64,000 bases of DNA from a gamma proteobacterium L18 (lineage in GTDB: Bacteria; Pseudomonadota; Gammaproteobacteria; Pseudomonadales; Pseudomonadaceae): contig KI547164.1 of NCBI GenBank assembly GCA_000497835.1, forward strand, positions 872,093 to 936,092. Reading direction: 5' to 3'. The position numbers and the translations under genes were made by a program. This document shows, piece by piece, positions 46,946-57,240 of the stretch. How positions within the stretch are numbered: the stretch's first letter is position 1; each line of letters starts with the position of its first letter. Below the pieces are notes generated by a model. It was not told the DNA's origin and searched no databases. It was given only the letters and a program-made list of their open reading frames with translations.

Positions 46946-47760
46946 TGCTCAGTTGGGTCGATGGCGTCGCAGCGGACACGCTGGGCGTGAAGAGTCGTGG
47001 CCTGGCCTATGGCGATGGGGTGTTCGAGACCATCGCCGTCAAGGCGGGCCAGTTGTCACTGTGGGCCCGGCACCTGCAACGTCTGCTGGAGGGCTGCAAG
47101 CGCCTGGCCATCAACCTCGACGCGGTATTGGTCGAGGCTGAATTGCAGGCCTGTGCGCGCCAGCTGGGCGACGGTGTGCTCAAGCTCATCGTTACCCGTG
47201 GCGACAGCCAGCGTGGCTATGCCGCCGACCCGCTGGCGCCTGCGCGCCGCCTGATCCAGGGCAACCCGCCTGCTGCTTACCCTGCCGCCCATGGCGAGCA
47301 GGGTGTGCGCCTGTTCGAATGCGCCACGCGCCTGGCCGAGCAACCGCTGCTGGCCGGTCTCAAGCACCTCAACCGCCTGGAGCAGGTGCTGGCCCGTGCG
47401 GAGTGGAACAGCCCGGAGTTCGCCGAAGGATTGATGCGCGATGTTTCAGGGCGCTTGGTCGAAGGCGTGTTCAGCAACCTGTTCCTGGTGCGCGAAGGTC
47501 AATTGCTGACCCCTGACCTCAGCCGCTGTGGCGTGGCCGGGGTGATGCGTGCCGAGCTGCTGGCCCAGGCGGCCACGCTGGGCGTGAGCGTGCAGGTGCG
47601 CGACCTGTGGCTGGACGATCTGCAGCAAGCCGACGAAGTTTTCATCTGCAATAGCGTTTATGGAATCTGGCCGGTGCGCGCTTTTGCGTCGCTGAACTGG
47701 CCGCCGGGCCCTCTCACCCGTAAACTGCAGAGCCTTGCCCGCGCACTACTGGATGTGTGA
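46945..47760 (+). CDS. pabC: Aminodeoxychorismate lyase
   Basis: A 271-residue PLP enzyme of fold type IV that releases p-aminobenzoate for folate. The N-terminal RGLAYGDGVFET is the family hallmark and the PLP lysine is in AGLKHLNRLEQV. ATG at 46945 overlaps the fabF stop; a TTG directly before it is less likely. Confidence 0.95.
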   Translation: MLSWVDGVAADTLGVKSRGLAYGDGVFETIAVKAGQLSLWARHLQRLLEGCKRLAINLDAVLVEAELQACARQLGDGVLKLIVTRGDSQRGYAADPLAPARRLIQGNPPAAYPAAHGEQGVRLFECATRLAEQPLLAGLKHLNRLEQVLARAEWNSPEFAEGLMRDVSGRLVEGVFSNLFLVREGQLLTPDLSRCGVAGVMRAELLAQAATLGVSVQVRDLWLDDLQQADEVFICNSVYGIWPVRAFASLNWPPGPLTRKLQSLARALLDV

Positions 47761-47763
47761 TTC

Positions 47764-50535
<2,772 letters not shown>

Positions 50536-50595
50536 AGAGCGTAGTGGGGCCCGCAGCGGCGGGCCTTCGGAAGTAGGCGCAATCGAGGAATACCA

Positions 50596-50952
50596 ATGAA
50601 TCAGCCAGTCAGTCCCGGCCCGCGCAACGGCATCCTGTCCCTGACCATCAAGGACAAATCGGTGCTGTACGCCGCCTACATGCCGTTCATCAAGAACGGT
50701 GGGCTGTTCATCCCCACCACCAAGAGCTACAAGCTGGGCGATGAGCTGTTCATGCTGCTCAACCTGATGGACGAGCCGGAAAAGATCCCGGTCGCCGGCC
50801 GTGTGGCCTGGATCACCCCCAAGGGCGCCCAGGGCAACCGTGCTGCCGGTGTCGGCGTGCAATTCAACGACGGTGACAACACCGCCCGCAACAAGATCGA
50901 AACCTACCTGGCCGGCGCCATCAAGTCCGACCGCCCCACTCACACGATGTAA
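50596..50952 (+). CDS. pilZ: PilZ-domain type IV pilus protein
   Basis: A 118-residue PilZ protein, starting MNQPVSPGPRNGILSLTIKD. As in P. aeruginosa PilZ (PA2960), the c-di-GMP motif RxxxR is not clear, and the protein is needed for pilus assembly rather than being a classical c-di-GMP receptor. It lies between holB and tatD as in other Pseudomonas. Ribosome site gagg. Confidence 0.93.
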   Translation: MNQPVSPGPRNGILSLTIKDKSVLYAAYMPFIKNGGLFIPTTKSYKLGDELFMLLNLMDEPEKIPVAGRVAWITPKGAQGNRAAGVGVQFNDGDNTARNKIETYLAGAIKSDRPTHTM

Positions 50953-50960
50953 GTCTGCTT

Positions 50961-51746
50961 ATGCCCATGCTTGTCGATTCCCACTGCCACCTCGATCGTC
51001 TGGACCTGGCCCAGCACGACGGTTCCCTCGATGCCGCCCTGCAGGCGGCCCGTGACCGCGGGGTAGGGCACTTCCTGTGCATCGGCGTCAGCGCCGACAA
51101 CGCCGGTGCCGTCAAGGCGGTGGCCGAGCGCTATGCCGACGTGGACTGCTCGGTCGGTATTCACCCGCTGGACCTCAAGCCTGGCGAAGCGCCGGCCTTG
51201 CAGTGGCTGCTGGACGAGCTGGACCACCCGCGTGTGGTGGCCATCGGTGAAACCGGTCTGGACTACCACTACGAGCCCGAAGCGGCAGAGGTGCAGCAGG
51301 CGTCGTTCCGCCTGCACCTGGAAGCGGCGAAGATCACTGGCAAGCCGGTGATCATCCATACCCGTGGTGCCCGTGCCGACACCCTTGACCTGCTGCGCGA
51401 CGCGCAACTGCCCCAGGCGGGCGTGCTGCACTGCTTCACCGAAGACTGGGACATGGCCAAGGCTGCTCTGGACATGGGCTATTACATTTCCCTGTCGGGC
51501 ATCGTCACCTTCCGCAACGCCGATGCCCTGCGCGACGTGGCGCGTCAGGTGCCGGCCGATCGCCTGCTGGTGGAGACCGATTCGCCGTACCTGGCGCCCA
51601 TCCCGCATCGTGGCAAGCCGAACCTGCCGCAGTACGTGCGTGAAGTCGCCGAGTTTCTGGCGCTGGTGCGTGGGGAGTCCTACGAGCAGCTGGCCGAGCA
51701 GACCACCGCCAACTTCAAGCGGCTGTTCCCTCTGGCTCATCTGTAG
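50961..51746 (+). CDS. TatD-family metal-dependent hydrolase (YcfH type)
   Basis: A 261-residue TIM-barrel hydrolase with the metal motif SHCHLDRL at residues 6-13, the GETGLDYHYE glutamate, PVIIHTRGA and the VETDSPYLAP aspartate. TatD-family members are 3'-5' DNA or RNA exonucleases or deoxynuclease-type enzymes. ATG at 50961 is used, with a second ATG two codons later equally possible. Confidence 0.92.
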   Translation: MPMLVDSHCHLDRLDLAQHDGSLDAALQAARDRGVGHFLCIGVSADNAGAVKAVAERYADVDCSVGIHPLDLKPGEAPALQWLLDELDHPRVVAIGETGLDYHYEPEAAEVQQASFRLHLEAAKITGKPVIIHTRGARADTLDLLRDAQLPQAGVLHCFTEDWDMAKAALDMGYYISLSGIVTFRNADALRDVARQVPADRLLVETDSPYLAPIPHRGKPNLPQYVREVAEFLALVRGESYEQLAEQTTANFKRLFPLAHL

Positions 51747-51768
51747 CTTGTGTTGGTTTCATCGCGAG

Positions 51769-51795
51769 CAAGGTCGAGCGCGATGAGGCCGGCGA
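51769..51795. repeat. Degenerate REP unit, family B
   Basis: catcgcgagcaaggtcgagc followed by gcgatga resembles half a family B element with loss of the tgtgggag end. It marks the 3' side of tatD. Confidence 0.6.
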
Positions 51796-51815
51796 TGGCG
51801 CATCGAATCCCAGGC

Positions 51816-51934
51816 AAAAAAAACCCGGGTTCTGGGGGGTGAATCCGGGTTAAGACCATTAGGAGTAATACAAAGGCGAACGGTCCCTGGCCACCTTTAT
51901 CGGCGTGTCACTTGGGGGGTATGAGCGCGCCGAC
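51816..51934 (-). ncRNA. rgsA: Small RNA RgsA (P16 family)
   Basis: The minus strand has an intrinsic terminator with no protein gene to serve: aacccgg at 51845-51851 pairs with ccgggtt at 51822-51828, followed by U8 (51816-51823). A -10 element CCAATACT (51941-51948) upstream gives a transcript of about 119 nt. Position between tatD and the TetR gene and size match RgsA, the RpoS-linked sRNA of Pseudomonas (PA2958.1 in P. aeruginosa by memory). The middle carries actcctaatgg, complementary to the acpP ribosome-binding region. Confidence 0.75.
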
Positions 51935-51940
51935 ACTTGA

Positions 51941-51948
51941 AGTATTGG
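51941..51948 (-). promoter_or_regulatory. Candidate RpoS-type -10 of rgsA
   Basis: On the minus strand CCAATACT resembles the sigma-S -10 consensus CTATACT. No good -35 is present, as is common for RpoS promoters. It sets the 5' end near 51934. Confidence 0.5.
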
Positions 51949-52175
51949 CTACCTTTTGCACTATGCCACCGCCGATTGATTATTTTTTAAACAGATTTGG
52001 AATACGCCCGCGTCCGTTGAGTGCTCTTGGCAAGGTCGAGCGTCAAAGCGTCAAAAACTTGATGGAAGATTTTGTACCGGCACGTGTCCACAAACAGGAT
52101 CATCGTTGGAACTTCCGTGCAATTTGCTGCAAGTTAGGCATAATACCGGGCTTCGATTTTGATCCAGTTCATCTT

Positions 52176-52811
52176 ATGCAGAAAGAACCTCGTAAGGTCC
52201 GTGAGTTTCGTCGCCGCGAGCAAGAGATCCTCGATACCGCGCTCAAGCTGTTTCTCGAACAAGGTGAAGACAGCGTCACCGTCGAGATGATCGCGGATGC
52301 CGTGGGCATCGGCAAAGGCACGATCTACAAGCATTTCAAGTCCAAGGCGGAGATCTACCTGCGCCTGATGCTCGACTACGAGCGCGATTTGAACGAACTG
52401 CTGCATTCGGCCGACGTCGACCGCGACAAGGAAGCCCTGTCGCGCGCCTACTTCGAGTTCCGCATGCGCGACCCCCAGCGCTACCGCCTGTTCGATCGCC
52501 TGGAAGAGAAGGTGGTCAAGGGCAACCAGGTGCCTGAGATGGTCGAGGAGCTGCACAAGATCCGCGCCTCCAACTTCGACCGCCTGACCCTGCTGATCAA
52601 GGGTCGCATCAGCGAAGGTAAGCTCGAAGACGTGCCACCCTACTTCCACTATTGCGCCTCCTGGGCCCTGGTACACGGCGCCGTGGCGCTGTACCACTCG
52701 CCATTCTGGAGCAACGTGCTGGAAGACCAGGAAGGCTTCTTCCAGTTCCTGATGGACATCGGCGTGCGCATGGGCAACAAGCGCAAGCGCGACAGCGAAC
52801 CCTCCGCCTGA
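52176..52811 (+). CDS. TetR-family transcriptional regulator
   Basis: A 211-residue TetR regulator starting MQKEPRKVREFRRREQEIL. The N-terminal helix-turn-helix (about residues 14-60) includes TVEMIADAVGIGKGTIYKHF; the ligand domain follows, with a TetR_C-like region FEFRMRDPQRYRLFDRLEEK. An 88-codon open extension upstream covers the rgsA promoter and AT-rich DNA and is not supported. A -10-like cataat lies at about 52138. Ligand and targets are unknown. Confidence 0.85.
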   Translation: MQKEPRKVREFRRREQEILDTALKLFLEQGEDSVTVEMIADAVGIGKGTIYKHFKSKAEIYLRLMLDYERDLNELLHSADVDRDKEALSRAYFEFRMRDPQRYRLFDRLEEKVVKGNQVPEMVEELHKIRASNFDRLTLLIKGRISEGKLEDVPPYFHYCASWALVHGAVALYHSPFWSNVLEDQEGFFQFLMDIGVRMGNKRKRDSEPSA

Positions 52812-52837
52812 TCTGCCTTGCCCTGGTAGGTTCAGTT

Positions 52838-52928
52838 CTGTGGGAGCGGGCTCTGCCCGCGAAAAGCATACAGCGAACTTCCAGGGGTACTACGCCATCC
52901 TTTTCGCGGGCAGAGCCCGCTCCCACAG
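52838..52928. repeat. REP palindrome pair, family A
   Basis: ctgtgggagcgggctctgcc and the inverted ggcagagcccgctcccacag are about 40 bp apart. It follows the TetR gene by 26 bp. Confidence 0.9.
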
Positions 52929-53022
52929 GAGGAGGCGCGTATACTGATTCCAATGGGGGCTTGCCAGATCCTGACTTTTCGGTCAGATTTTAGCAGTCCG
53001 CTTCTCCCATGCCGGAGTCATC

Positions 53023-53991
53023 ATGATCGTCGATCGTCAAGGCAGGCGTTTTCGCAATCTGCGCGTCAGCCTGACGGCCGCCTGCAACTACGCCTGCACG
53101 TACTGCGTGCCCGACGGCAAGCGCCTGGTCGCCGCCCAGGACGAGTTGTCGGCGGCAGCCTTGGTGCGCGGTGTGGCGTACCTGATGGAGGCTGCCGGCA
53201 TCGAGCGCCTGCGCGTCACGGGCGGCGAACCACTGGTCAGCCCCAAACTCGATGACTTCCTGCGTGGCGTGGCCGGCCTGGGCCTGAACGACATCAGTCT
53301 GACCACCAATGGTCAGCTGCTCTCTCGCAAACTGCCGCTGCTGCTGGAAACCGGCATCCGCCGCATCAACGTCTCCCTCGACACCCTGGACCCGGACGCC
53401 TTCCGCAGCATCGCCCGTGGCGGTGACCTGCGCACCGTGCTCGACGGCCTTGAGCGGGCGAGGGCGGCGGGCCTGAAGGTCAAGGTCAACATGGTGCCGC
53501 TGCGTGGGCGCAACATCGATCAGGTGGTGCCGCTGCTTGATTACTGTCTGGACCGTGGCTTCGAGTTGCGTTTCATCGAGCTGATGCGCATGGGGCACCT
53601 GGCCAGCGATGCCAACGCCTTCCACGCCCAGTTCATCAGCCTGGCGCAATTGCTCGCGCTGATCGGCGACCACCATGAATACCAGCAGGCCAGTGCGCCC
53701 GTGGACGCCACCGCCATCCGCTACGAAGTGCCGGGGCGTGGTTATTTTGGCGTGATCGCCAACGAGAGCGTGCCGTTCTGCCGTACCTGCTCGCGCTTGC
53801 GTCTGTCGTCCACCGGCTGGCTGCATGGCTGCCTGTCGTCCAGCAACCGCCACTATATCGGTGACCTGCTCGACAAGCCCCGCCACCAGGCTTTGCCGGC
53901 CCTGCAGGGCTTGCTGGTCAAGGCCTTGGGTGACAAACAGGCCGTGGCCTTTTCCGGCGGCGCCACGGTGATGAAGATCATCGGCGGGTAA
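53023..53991 (+). CDS. moaA: GTP 3',8-cyclase MoaA
   Basis: A 322-residue radical SAM enzyme that starts molybdenum cofactor synthesis. The N-terminal cluster CX3CX2C is Cys21, Cys25 and Cys28. The C-terminal cluster CX2CX13C is Cys253, Cys256 and Cys270. The two terminal glycines (IIGG) needed for activity are present. It has no moa neighbours here, so it may be a second, stand-alone copy. Confidence 0.92.
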   Translation: MIVDRQGRRFRNLRVSLTAACNYACTYCVPDGKRLVAAQDELSAAALVRGVAYLMEAAGIERLRVTGGEPLVSPKLDDFLRGVAGLGLNDISLTTNGQLLSRKLPLLLETGIRRINVSLDTLDPDAFRSIARGGDLRTVLDGLERARAAGLKVKVNMVPLRGRNIDQVVPLLDYCLDRGFELRFIELMRMGHLASDANAFHAQFISLAQLLALIGDHHEYQQASAPVDATAIRYEVPGRGYFGVIANESVPFCRTCSRLRLSSTGWLHGCLSSSNRHYIGDLLDKPRHQALPALQGLLVKALGDKQAVAFSGGATVMKIIGG

Positions 53992-54065
53992 AGGGGCCAG
54001 ACTGGCGCAAAAGCTGCATCACGCGGCTATTCGCCGGTTTTCCGTCACCGGCCTCTGGAGGAAAG

Positions 54066-54671
54066 ATGCGTAGCCTGATCTTGTCGCTCGCGCTGTTGGC
54101 GCTGAGTGGCTGCATGAGTGTCAGTGACATGGGGCAAGTCACCCACGATCAATTGAGCGATGCCGGTGTGCTGAACCACAGCAACACCCGTCGCCTGAAC
54201 AACTTTCGCCTGCAGCCCGACTCGTTCATCTACATCGGCCAAGGTGCCTTCGCCCCGCCGGGCAGCGCCTACCCCAAGCCTAACGTAGTGGCCGAAGCGG
54301 CGTTCAATGGCTTCATCGATTACTTCCCCATGGTCCGCCGTGCCCGCACGCCGCTGGGCCTTGAGCAGGCCCTGGGCGAGGCGCGCAGTGCCGGTGCCAG
54401 CTACCTGCTGTACACTCGCTTCGCCAACGCTGACGACCGCATCGGCAACGCCGACGAGTGGGCCGACCAGGAAGCCGTCGACCGCCTGGGTGTGGACAAC
54501 GGCACCATTCAGGTGATGCTGATCGAAACCAACACCCGATACCTGATCGACAGCGCCACCATCCGCATGCGTGGTGGCCTGCTGAGCATCCACAACCAGA
54601 AGCCGGAAGATTTGCTAGAGCCGCCGCTGGAGGATTACGCTCGTATGCTGTTGGGCATGAGTCGCCCGTAA
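54066..54671 (+). CDS. DUF4823 lipoprotein
   Basis: A 201-residue lipoprotein of the DUF4823 family. The signal peptide [20 protein letters not shown] has the lipobox LSGC, so the mature protein starts at Cys16. The rest is a soluble domain of unknown function with [20 protein letters not shown]. It is 19 bp upstream of the DUF1285 gene, so both are probably one operon. Confidence 0.88.
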   Translation: MRSLILSLALLALSGCMSVSDMGQVTHDQLSDAGVLNHSNTRRLNNFRLQPDSFIYIGQGAFAPPGSAYPKPNVVAEAAFNGFIDYFPMVRRARTPLGLEQALGEARSAGASYLLYTRFANADDRIGNADEWADQEAVDRLGVDNGTIQVMLIETNTRYLIDSATIRMRGGLLSIHNQKPEDLLEPPLEDYARMLLGMSRP

Positions 54672-54690
54672 CGGTTTACAGGAGCAAGGC

Positions 54691-55254
54691 ATGAGCGGTG
54701 CAGGCAAGGCCAATGATCTGCTGGCGCAGATCCCCAGCAGCGGCAAGGGGCTGCCGCCCGTGCACCTGTGGAATCCGGACTTCTGCGGCCATATCGACAT
54801 GCGCATCGCCCGTGACGGCACCTGGTATTACCTGGGCACGCCAATCGGGCGCAAGCCCATGGTGCGTTTGTTCTCCACTATCCTGCGCCGCGATGGTGAC
54901 GACTACGTACTGGTCACGCCGGTGGAAAAGGTGGGTATCACTGTCGATGACGCACCTTTTGTTGCGGTAACCCTGGAGGTCGAAGGGCAGGGTGAGGGCC
55001 AGATACTGCGCTTCGTCACCAATGTCGAGGACAGTGTCGTGGCCGATGCCGAGCATCCGCTTCGGGTCGAGACCGATCCTGCTACACAAGAACCATCGCC
55101 CTACGTGCTGGTGCGCAGCAACCTCGAAGCACTGGTGCACCGCAATGTGTTCTACCAGCTGGTCGAGCTGGCCACCGTACGCGAAATCGACGGCCAGCGT
55201 TGGCTGGGTGTGTGGAGCAGCGGCCAGTTCTTCGCCATCGGCCTGGAGCCCTGA
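54691..55254 (+). CDS. DUF1285 protein
   Basis: A 187-residue DUF1285 protein. Conserved parts are [40 protein letters not shown] and a C-terminal [12 protein letters not shown]. No catalytic residues are recognised and the role is unknown. The ribosome site is aggagc. The following 195 bp hold partial REP fragments (55275-55341) and no gene. Confidence 0.87.
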   Translation: MSGAGKANDLLAQIPSSGKGLPPVHLWNPDFCGHIDMRIARDGTWYYLGTPIGRKPMVRLFSTILRRDGDDYVLVTPVEKVGITVDDAPFVAVTLEVEGQGEGQILRFVTNVEDSVVADAEHPLRVETDPATQEPSPYVLVRSNLEALVHRNVFYQLVELATVREIDGQRWLGVWSSGQFFAIGLEP

Positions 55255-55274
55255 CGCAGACTGCGGCAAGGGCT

Positions 55275-55341
55275 AACACTGTGGGAGCAAAACAGTTGTC
55301 GCTACCTGGATCGTTGTAGCAGCGGCCGCCAGGCCGCGTCA
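55275..55341. repeat. Partial REP fragments, families B and F
   Basis: aacactgtgggagcaaaac (55275-55292) matches the outer arm of family B, and ttgtagcagcggccgccagg (from 55314) matches family F. Neither has its inverted partner, so both look like decayed single units. Confidence 0.65.
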
Positions 55342-55449
55342 GGGCCACCGCCCAATCCGCGATTGGCCACCCCATCTTCCCGCCTATTGGCACTGTAGCC
55401 GCCCCGCAAACGCGCCTATCTTCACCTCATCCCCCAAGAGGTCACGAAG

Positions 55450-55833
55450 ATGAACATCCGCGTCCTGCTAGCCACCGCCCTGCTGTCCACCAGGGCCTTC
55501 GCCCACGACAATGTGCATATCCTGCAACAACAAACCCCACCCAACGCCCCTGGCCAGCAAGCCATCATGCTCACGGTCGACTACGCCCCCGGCCAGGCGT
55601 CCGATGCCCATAGCCACCCTGGTTCGGTGATGGCTTATGTGCTTGAGGGCAGCGTCGTGTCGCAATTGAAAGGCGAGGCGCCTGTCACTTACAAGCAAGG
55701 GCAGTACTGGTATGAGCCTGCGGGGACGGTGCATCTGGTGTCGCGTAACGCCAGCAAGACCAAGCCGGCGAAGTTGCTGGTGTGGGTGTTGAAGGGCGAG
55801 TCGCAGCAGGTGTTGGAGCCTTACAAACAGTAA
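55450..55833 (+). CDS. Secreted cupin-domain protein
   Basis: A 127-residue small cupin with a signal peptide (about 1-18, cleavage after STRAFA). The cupin motif 1 is SDAHSHPGSVMAYVLEG and motif 2 is YEPAGTVHLV, with His residues able to bind a metal. Location is probably periplasmic. The function cannot be deduced; such proteins are sometimes sensors or sugar or dioxygenase-like enzymes. Confidence 0.82.
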   Translation: MNIRVLLATALLSTRAFAHDNVHILQQQTPPNAPGQQAIMLTVDYAPGQASDAHSHPGSVMAYVLEGSVVSQLKGEAPVTYKQGQYWYEPAGTVHLVSRNASKTKPAKLLVWVLKGESQQVLEPYKQ

Positions 55834-55885
55834 TGGAATTTGACTGGTGAAGTCTGCGCTTCCCCTCGAATATGAGCGCCATTTC

Positions 55886-55896
55886 GGGGGGGGGGG
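55886..55896 (+). repeat. Run of eleven G before the toxin-like gene
   Basis: A homopolymer of 11 G directly precedes the ribosome site ggag (55895-55898) of the Gp49-like gene and lies 8 bp before its ATG. It is also in frame with an upstream ATG at 55872. Such tracts change length by slippage. Confidence 0.85.
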
Positions 55897-55904
55897 AGAA
55901 TTTC

Positions 55905-56258
55905 ATGAGGCGATTCGCTTTTGTCAGCGAGGCGGCGGCCCGCGAGTACAGGGCTTTACCTGAGCATATTCAGGATGAATTTGGCAAGGATCTACGTCGG
56001 ATCCAGTATGGCGATCAGCCAACGCTGGTCAGCAAGCCGTTGTCGGGGGCTGTGGGGCCTGGGGCGCTGGAATTGGTGCTCAACGGCAGTCCGGCCTACC
56101 GATGCGTGTACATCGTAAAGTTTGCCGACACGCTATTCGTGCTGCATTCCTTCATCAAAACCACGAATCGGACGGACCGTCATGCCATGGCTGTGGCGCA
56201 ATCGCGCTTGAAGGAACTGATGTGCTTGCTGCGTGAGAGTCGCGTCAGTTCCCGGTGA
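55905..56258 (+). CDS. Gp49/HigB-like putative mRNA interferase toxin
   Basis: A 117-residue protein of the phage-derived Gp49 (HigB/RelE superfamily) type. Core signatures are ALELVLNGSPAYRCVYIVKF and LFVLHSFIKTTNRTDRHAM, with the tail AVAQSRLKEL. Family members cleave mRNA on ribosomes and are paired with an XRE antitoxin. ATG at 55905 has ggag 6 bp upstream; an in-frame ATG at 55872 would read through the G-run. It converges on the XRE gene, with 14 bp of 3' overlap, instead of being its operon partner. Confidence 0.8.
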   Translation: MRRFAFVSEAAAREYRALPEHIQDEFGKDLRRIQYGDQPTLVSKPLSGAVGPGALELVLNGSPAYRCVYIVKFADTLFVLHSFIKTTNRTDRHAMAVAQSRLKELMCLLRESRVSSR

Positions 56259-56568
56259 CCTGTGAAATAACTATCTGTGGCTGAGTCTGGTTGCCGTCTG
56301 TACCCATCGTAAATTGAGTCCGAAACCCCAGCTTGTCGAGCATGTCCATCATCGAGTCCACGGTAAATTTTTCGATTTTGCCGTTGGCCAGCTCTGAAAT
56401 GCGCGACTGCGTGACGTCAAGGCGGGTAGCGGCCTCGGTTTGGTTGAGTTTCATTTTCTTGAGGCAGTCGGTGATGAAGATGGACAGGTCCATCTTCAGG
56501 GCCATTTTACTGGCGGTTTCTTCGTCGTGGGTGACGTGGAAAGGGCTGTCGTAATATTTGAGCGTCAT
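56245..56568 (-). CDS. XRE-family helix-turn-helix protein, HigA-like
   Basis: A 107-residue DNA-binding protein of the type paired with Gp49 toxins. The helix-turn-helix is KLNQTEAATRLDVTQSRISEL (about 40-60), followed by GKIEKFTVDSMMDMLDKLGF. GC content is visibly lower than in neighbouring housekeeping genes. It is convergent with the toxin-like gene and divergent from the DUF2442 gene. A perfect 22-bp palindrome lies 15 bp before the start codon, consistent with autorepression. No clear ribosome site, so the mRNA may be almost leaderless. Confidence 0.8.
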   Translation of the reverse strand: MTLKYYDSPFHVTHDEETASKMALKMDLSIFITDCLKKMKLNQTEAATRLDVTQSRISELANGKIEKFTVDSMMDMLDKLGFRTQFTMGTDGNQTQPQIVISQVTGN

Positions 56569-56583
56569 GGGGTAGTACCAGAA

Positions 56584-56605
56584 TTATCTAAAATTTTAGA
56601 TAATG
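56584..56605 (-). promoter_or_regulatory. Perfect 22-bp operator palindrome
   Basis: Two 11-bp arms, attatctaaaa and its exact complement, meet with no spacer. The right arm on the minus strand includes gataat, a probable -10 for the XRE gene. It lies between the divergent XRE and DUF2442 genes, so both may be controlled. Confidence 0.8.
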
Positions 56606-56697
56606 TACTCGGCAGTCGTGCTTAGCGCAACCTTGGCTTTGTTGATGGAGTGACTGAAAATGTTGCACAACGCTAGCGTGATGAGGGCGCGGTATTG

Positions 56698-56970
56698 ATG
56701 ATACGTCCCCGTCTAAGGGCGGTCCGGGCCTGCCCAAATTTCATCCTTGAGGTCACTTTTATCGATGGTCAGCGATTTACTGTCGACATGAGTGAAGACT
56801 TGAGAGTGTATCCAGGTCTCAGGCCTTTGGCGCGCGGCCAAGCATTTTTGGGGGCTGCGTTGGGTGATGCGGGCTGGACAGTAGAATGGCGGGAGCAGGA
56901 TATTCAGATAGGTGCTGACGTTTTGTATATGGATGCAGCCAAGCAGCGCCAATTGTTGCCGTTGCCATAG
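56698..56970 (+). CDS. DUF2442 protein
   Basis: A 90-residue DUF2442 protein: PNFILEVTFIDGQRFTVDMS and LYPG-like VYPGLRPLARGQAFLG plus a final WREQDIQIGADVLYMDA. DUF2442 genes often travel with DUF4160 or XRE genes in small defence or toxin-like modules, but no DUF4160 is present. Function unknown. ATG at 56698 has gaggg upstream. Confidence 0.75.
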   Translation: MIRPRLRAVRACPNFILEVTFIDGQRFTVDMSEDLRVYPGLRPLARGQAFLGAALGDAGWTVEWREQDIQIGADVLYMDAAKQRQLLPLP

Positions 56971-57059
56971 GGTGGTCCGTTGCATTGCCGGGGGGATATA
57001 CCGGGCGTTGCCTTGCGAGGGGCGGGCAAATCGCGAGTGTTCACTGCCCCAGAAACGAC

Positions 57060-57083
57060 AAAACCCCTCTAGAAGAGGGGTTT
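57060..57083 (-). terminator. Terminator of tRNA-Asn
   Basis: The palindrome aaacccctctagaagagggg ttt follows the tRNA on the minus strand, with a T4 run. Confidence 0.85.
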
Positions 57084-57093
57084 CGCTAAATTT

Positions 57094-57169
57094 TGGCTCC
57101 ACGACCTGGACTCGAACCAGGGACCCAATGATTAACAGTCATTTGCTCTACCAACTGAGCTATCGCGGA
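57094..57169 (-). tRNA. tRNA-Asn (GUU)
   Basis: A 76-nt cloverleaf on the minus strand with acceptor TCCGCGA / TCGTGGA, anticodon GTT in ctgttaatc and encoded CCA. It borders the accessory patch at 55.4-57.0 kb; tRNA genes often serve as integration sites, but no att duplication was found. Confidence 0.97.
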
Positions 57170-57240
57170 ATCTGGTGCCTATGTTACTGATTCAAAAGGA
57201 GAAGTCAACTCTTTTTGTTAACTTCTCCCGCTGAATGGCA

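Noticed and set aside
51912..52175. An 88-codon extension of the TetR regulator
   Set aside because: It covers the rgsA promoter and AT-rich DNA, and the helix-turn-helix family normally begins close to the chosen start at 52176.
57000..57240. An integration site of a genomic island at tRNA-Asn
   Set aside because: No integrase gene and no direct repeat of the tRNA 3' end was found in the window, so only proximity supports it.
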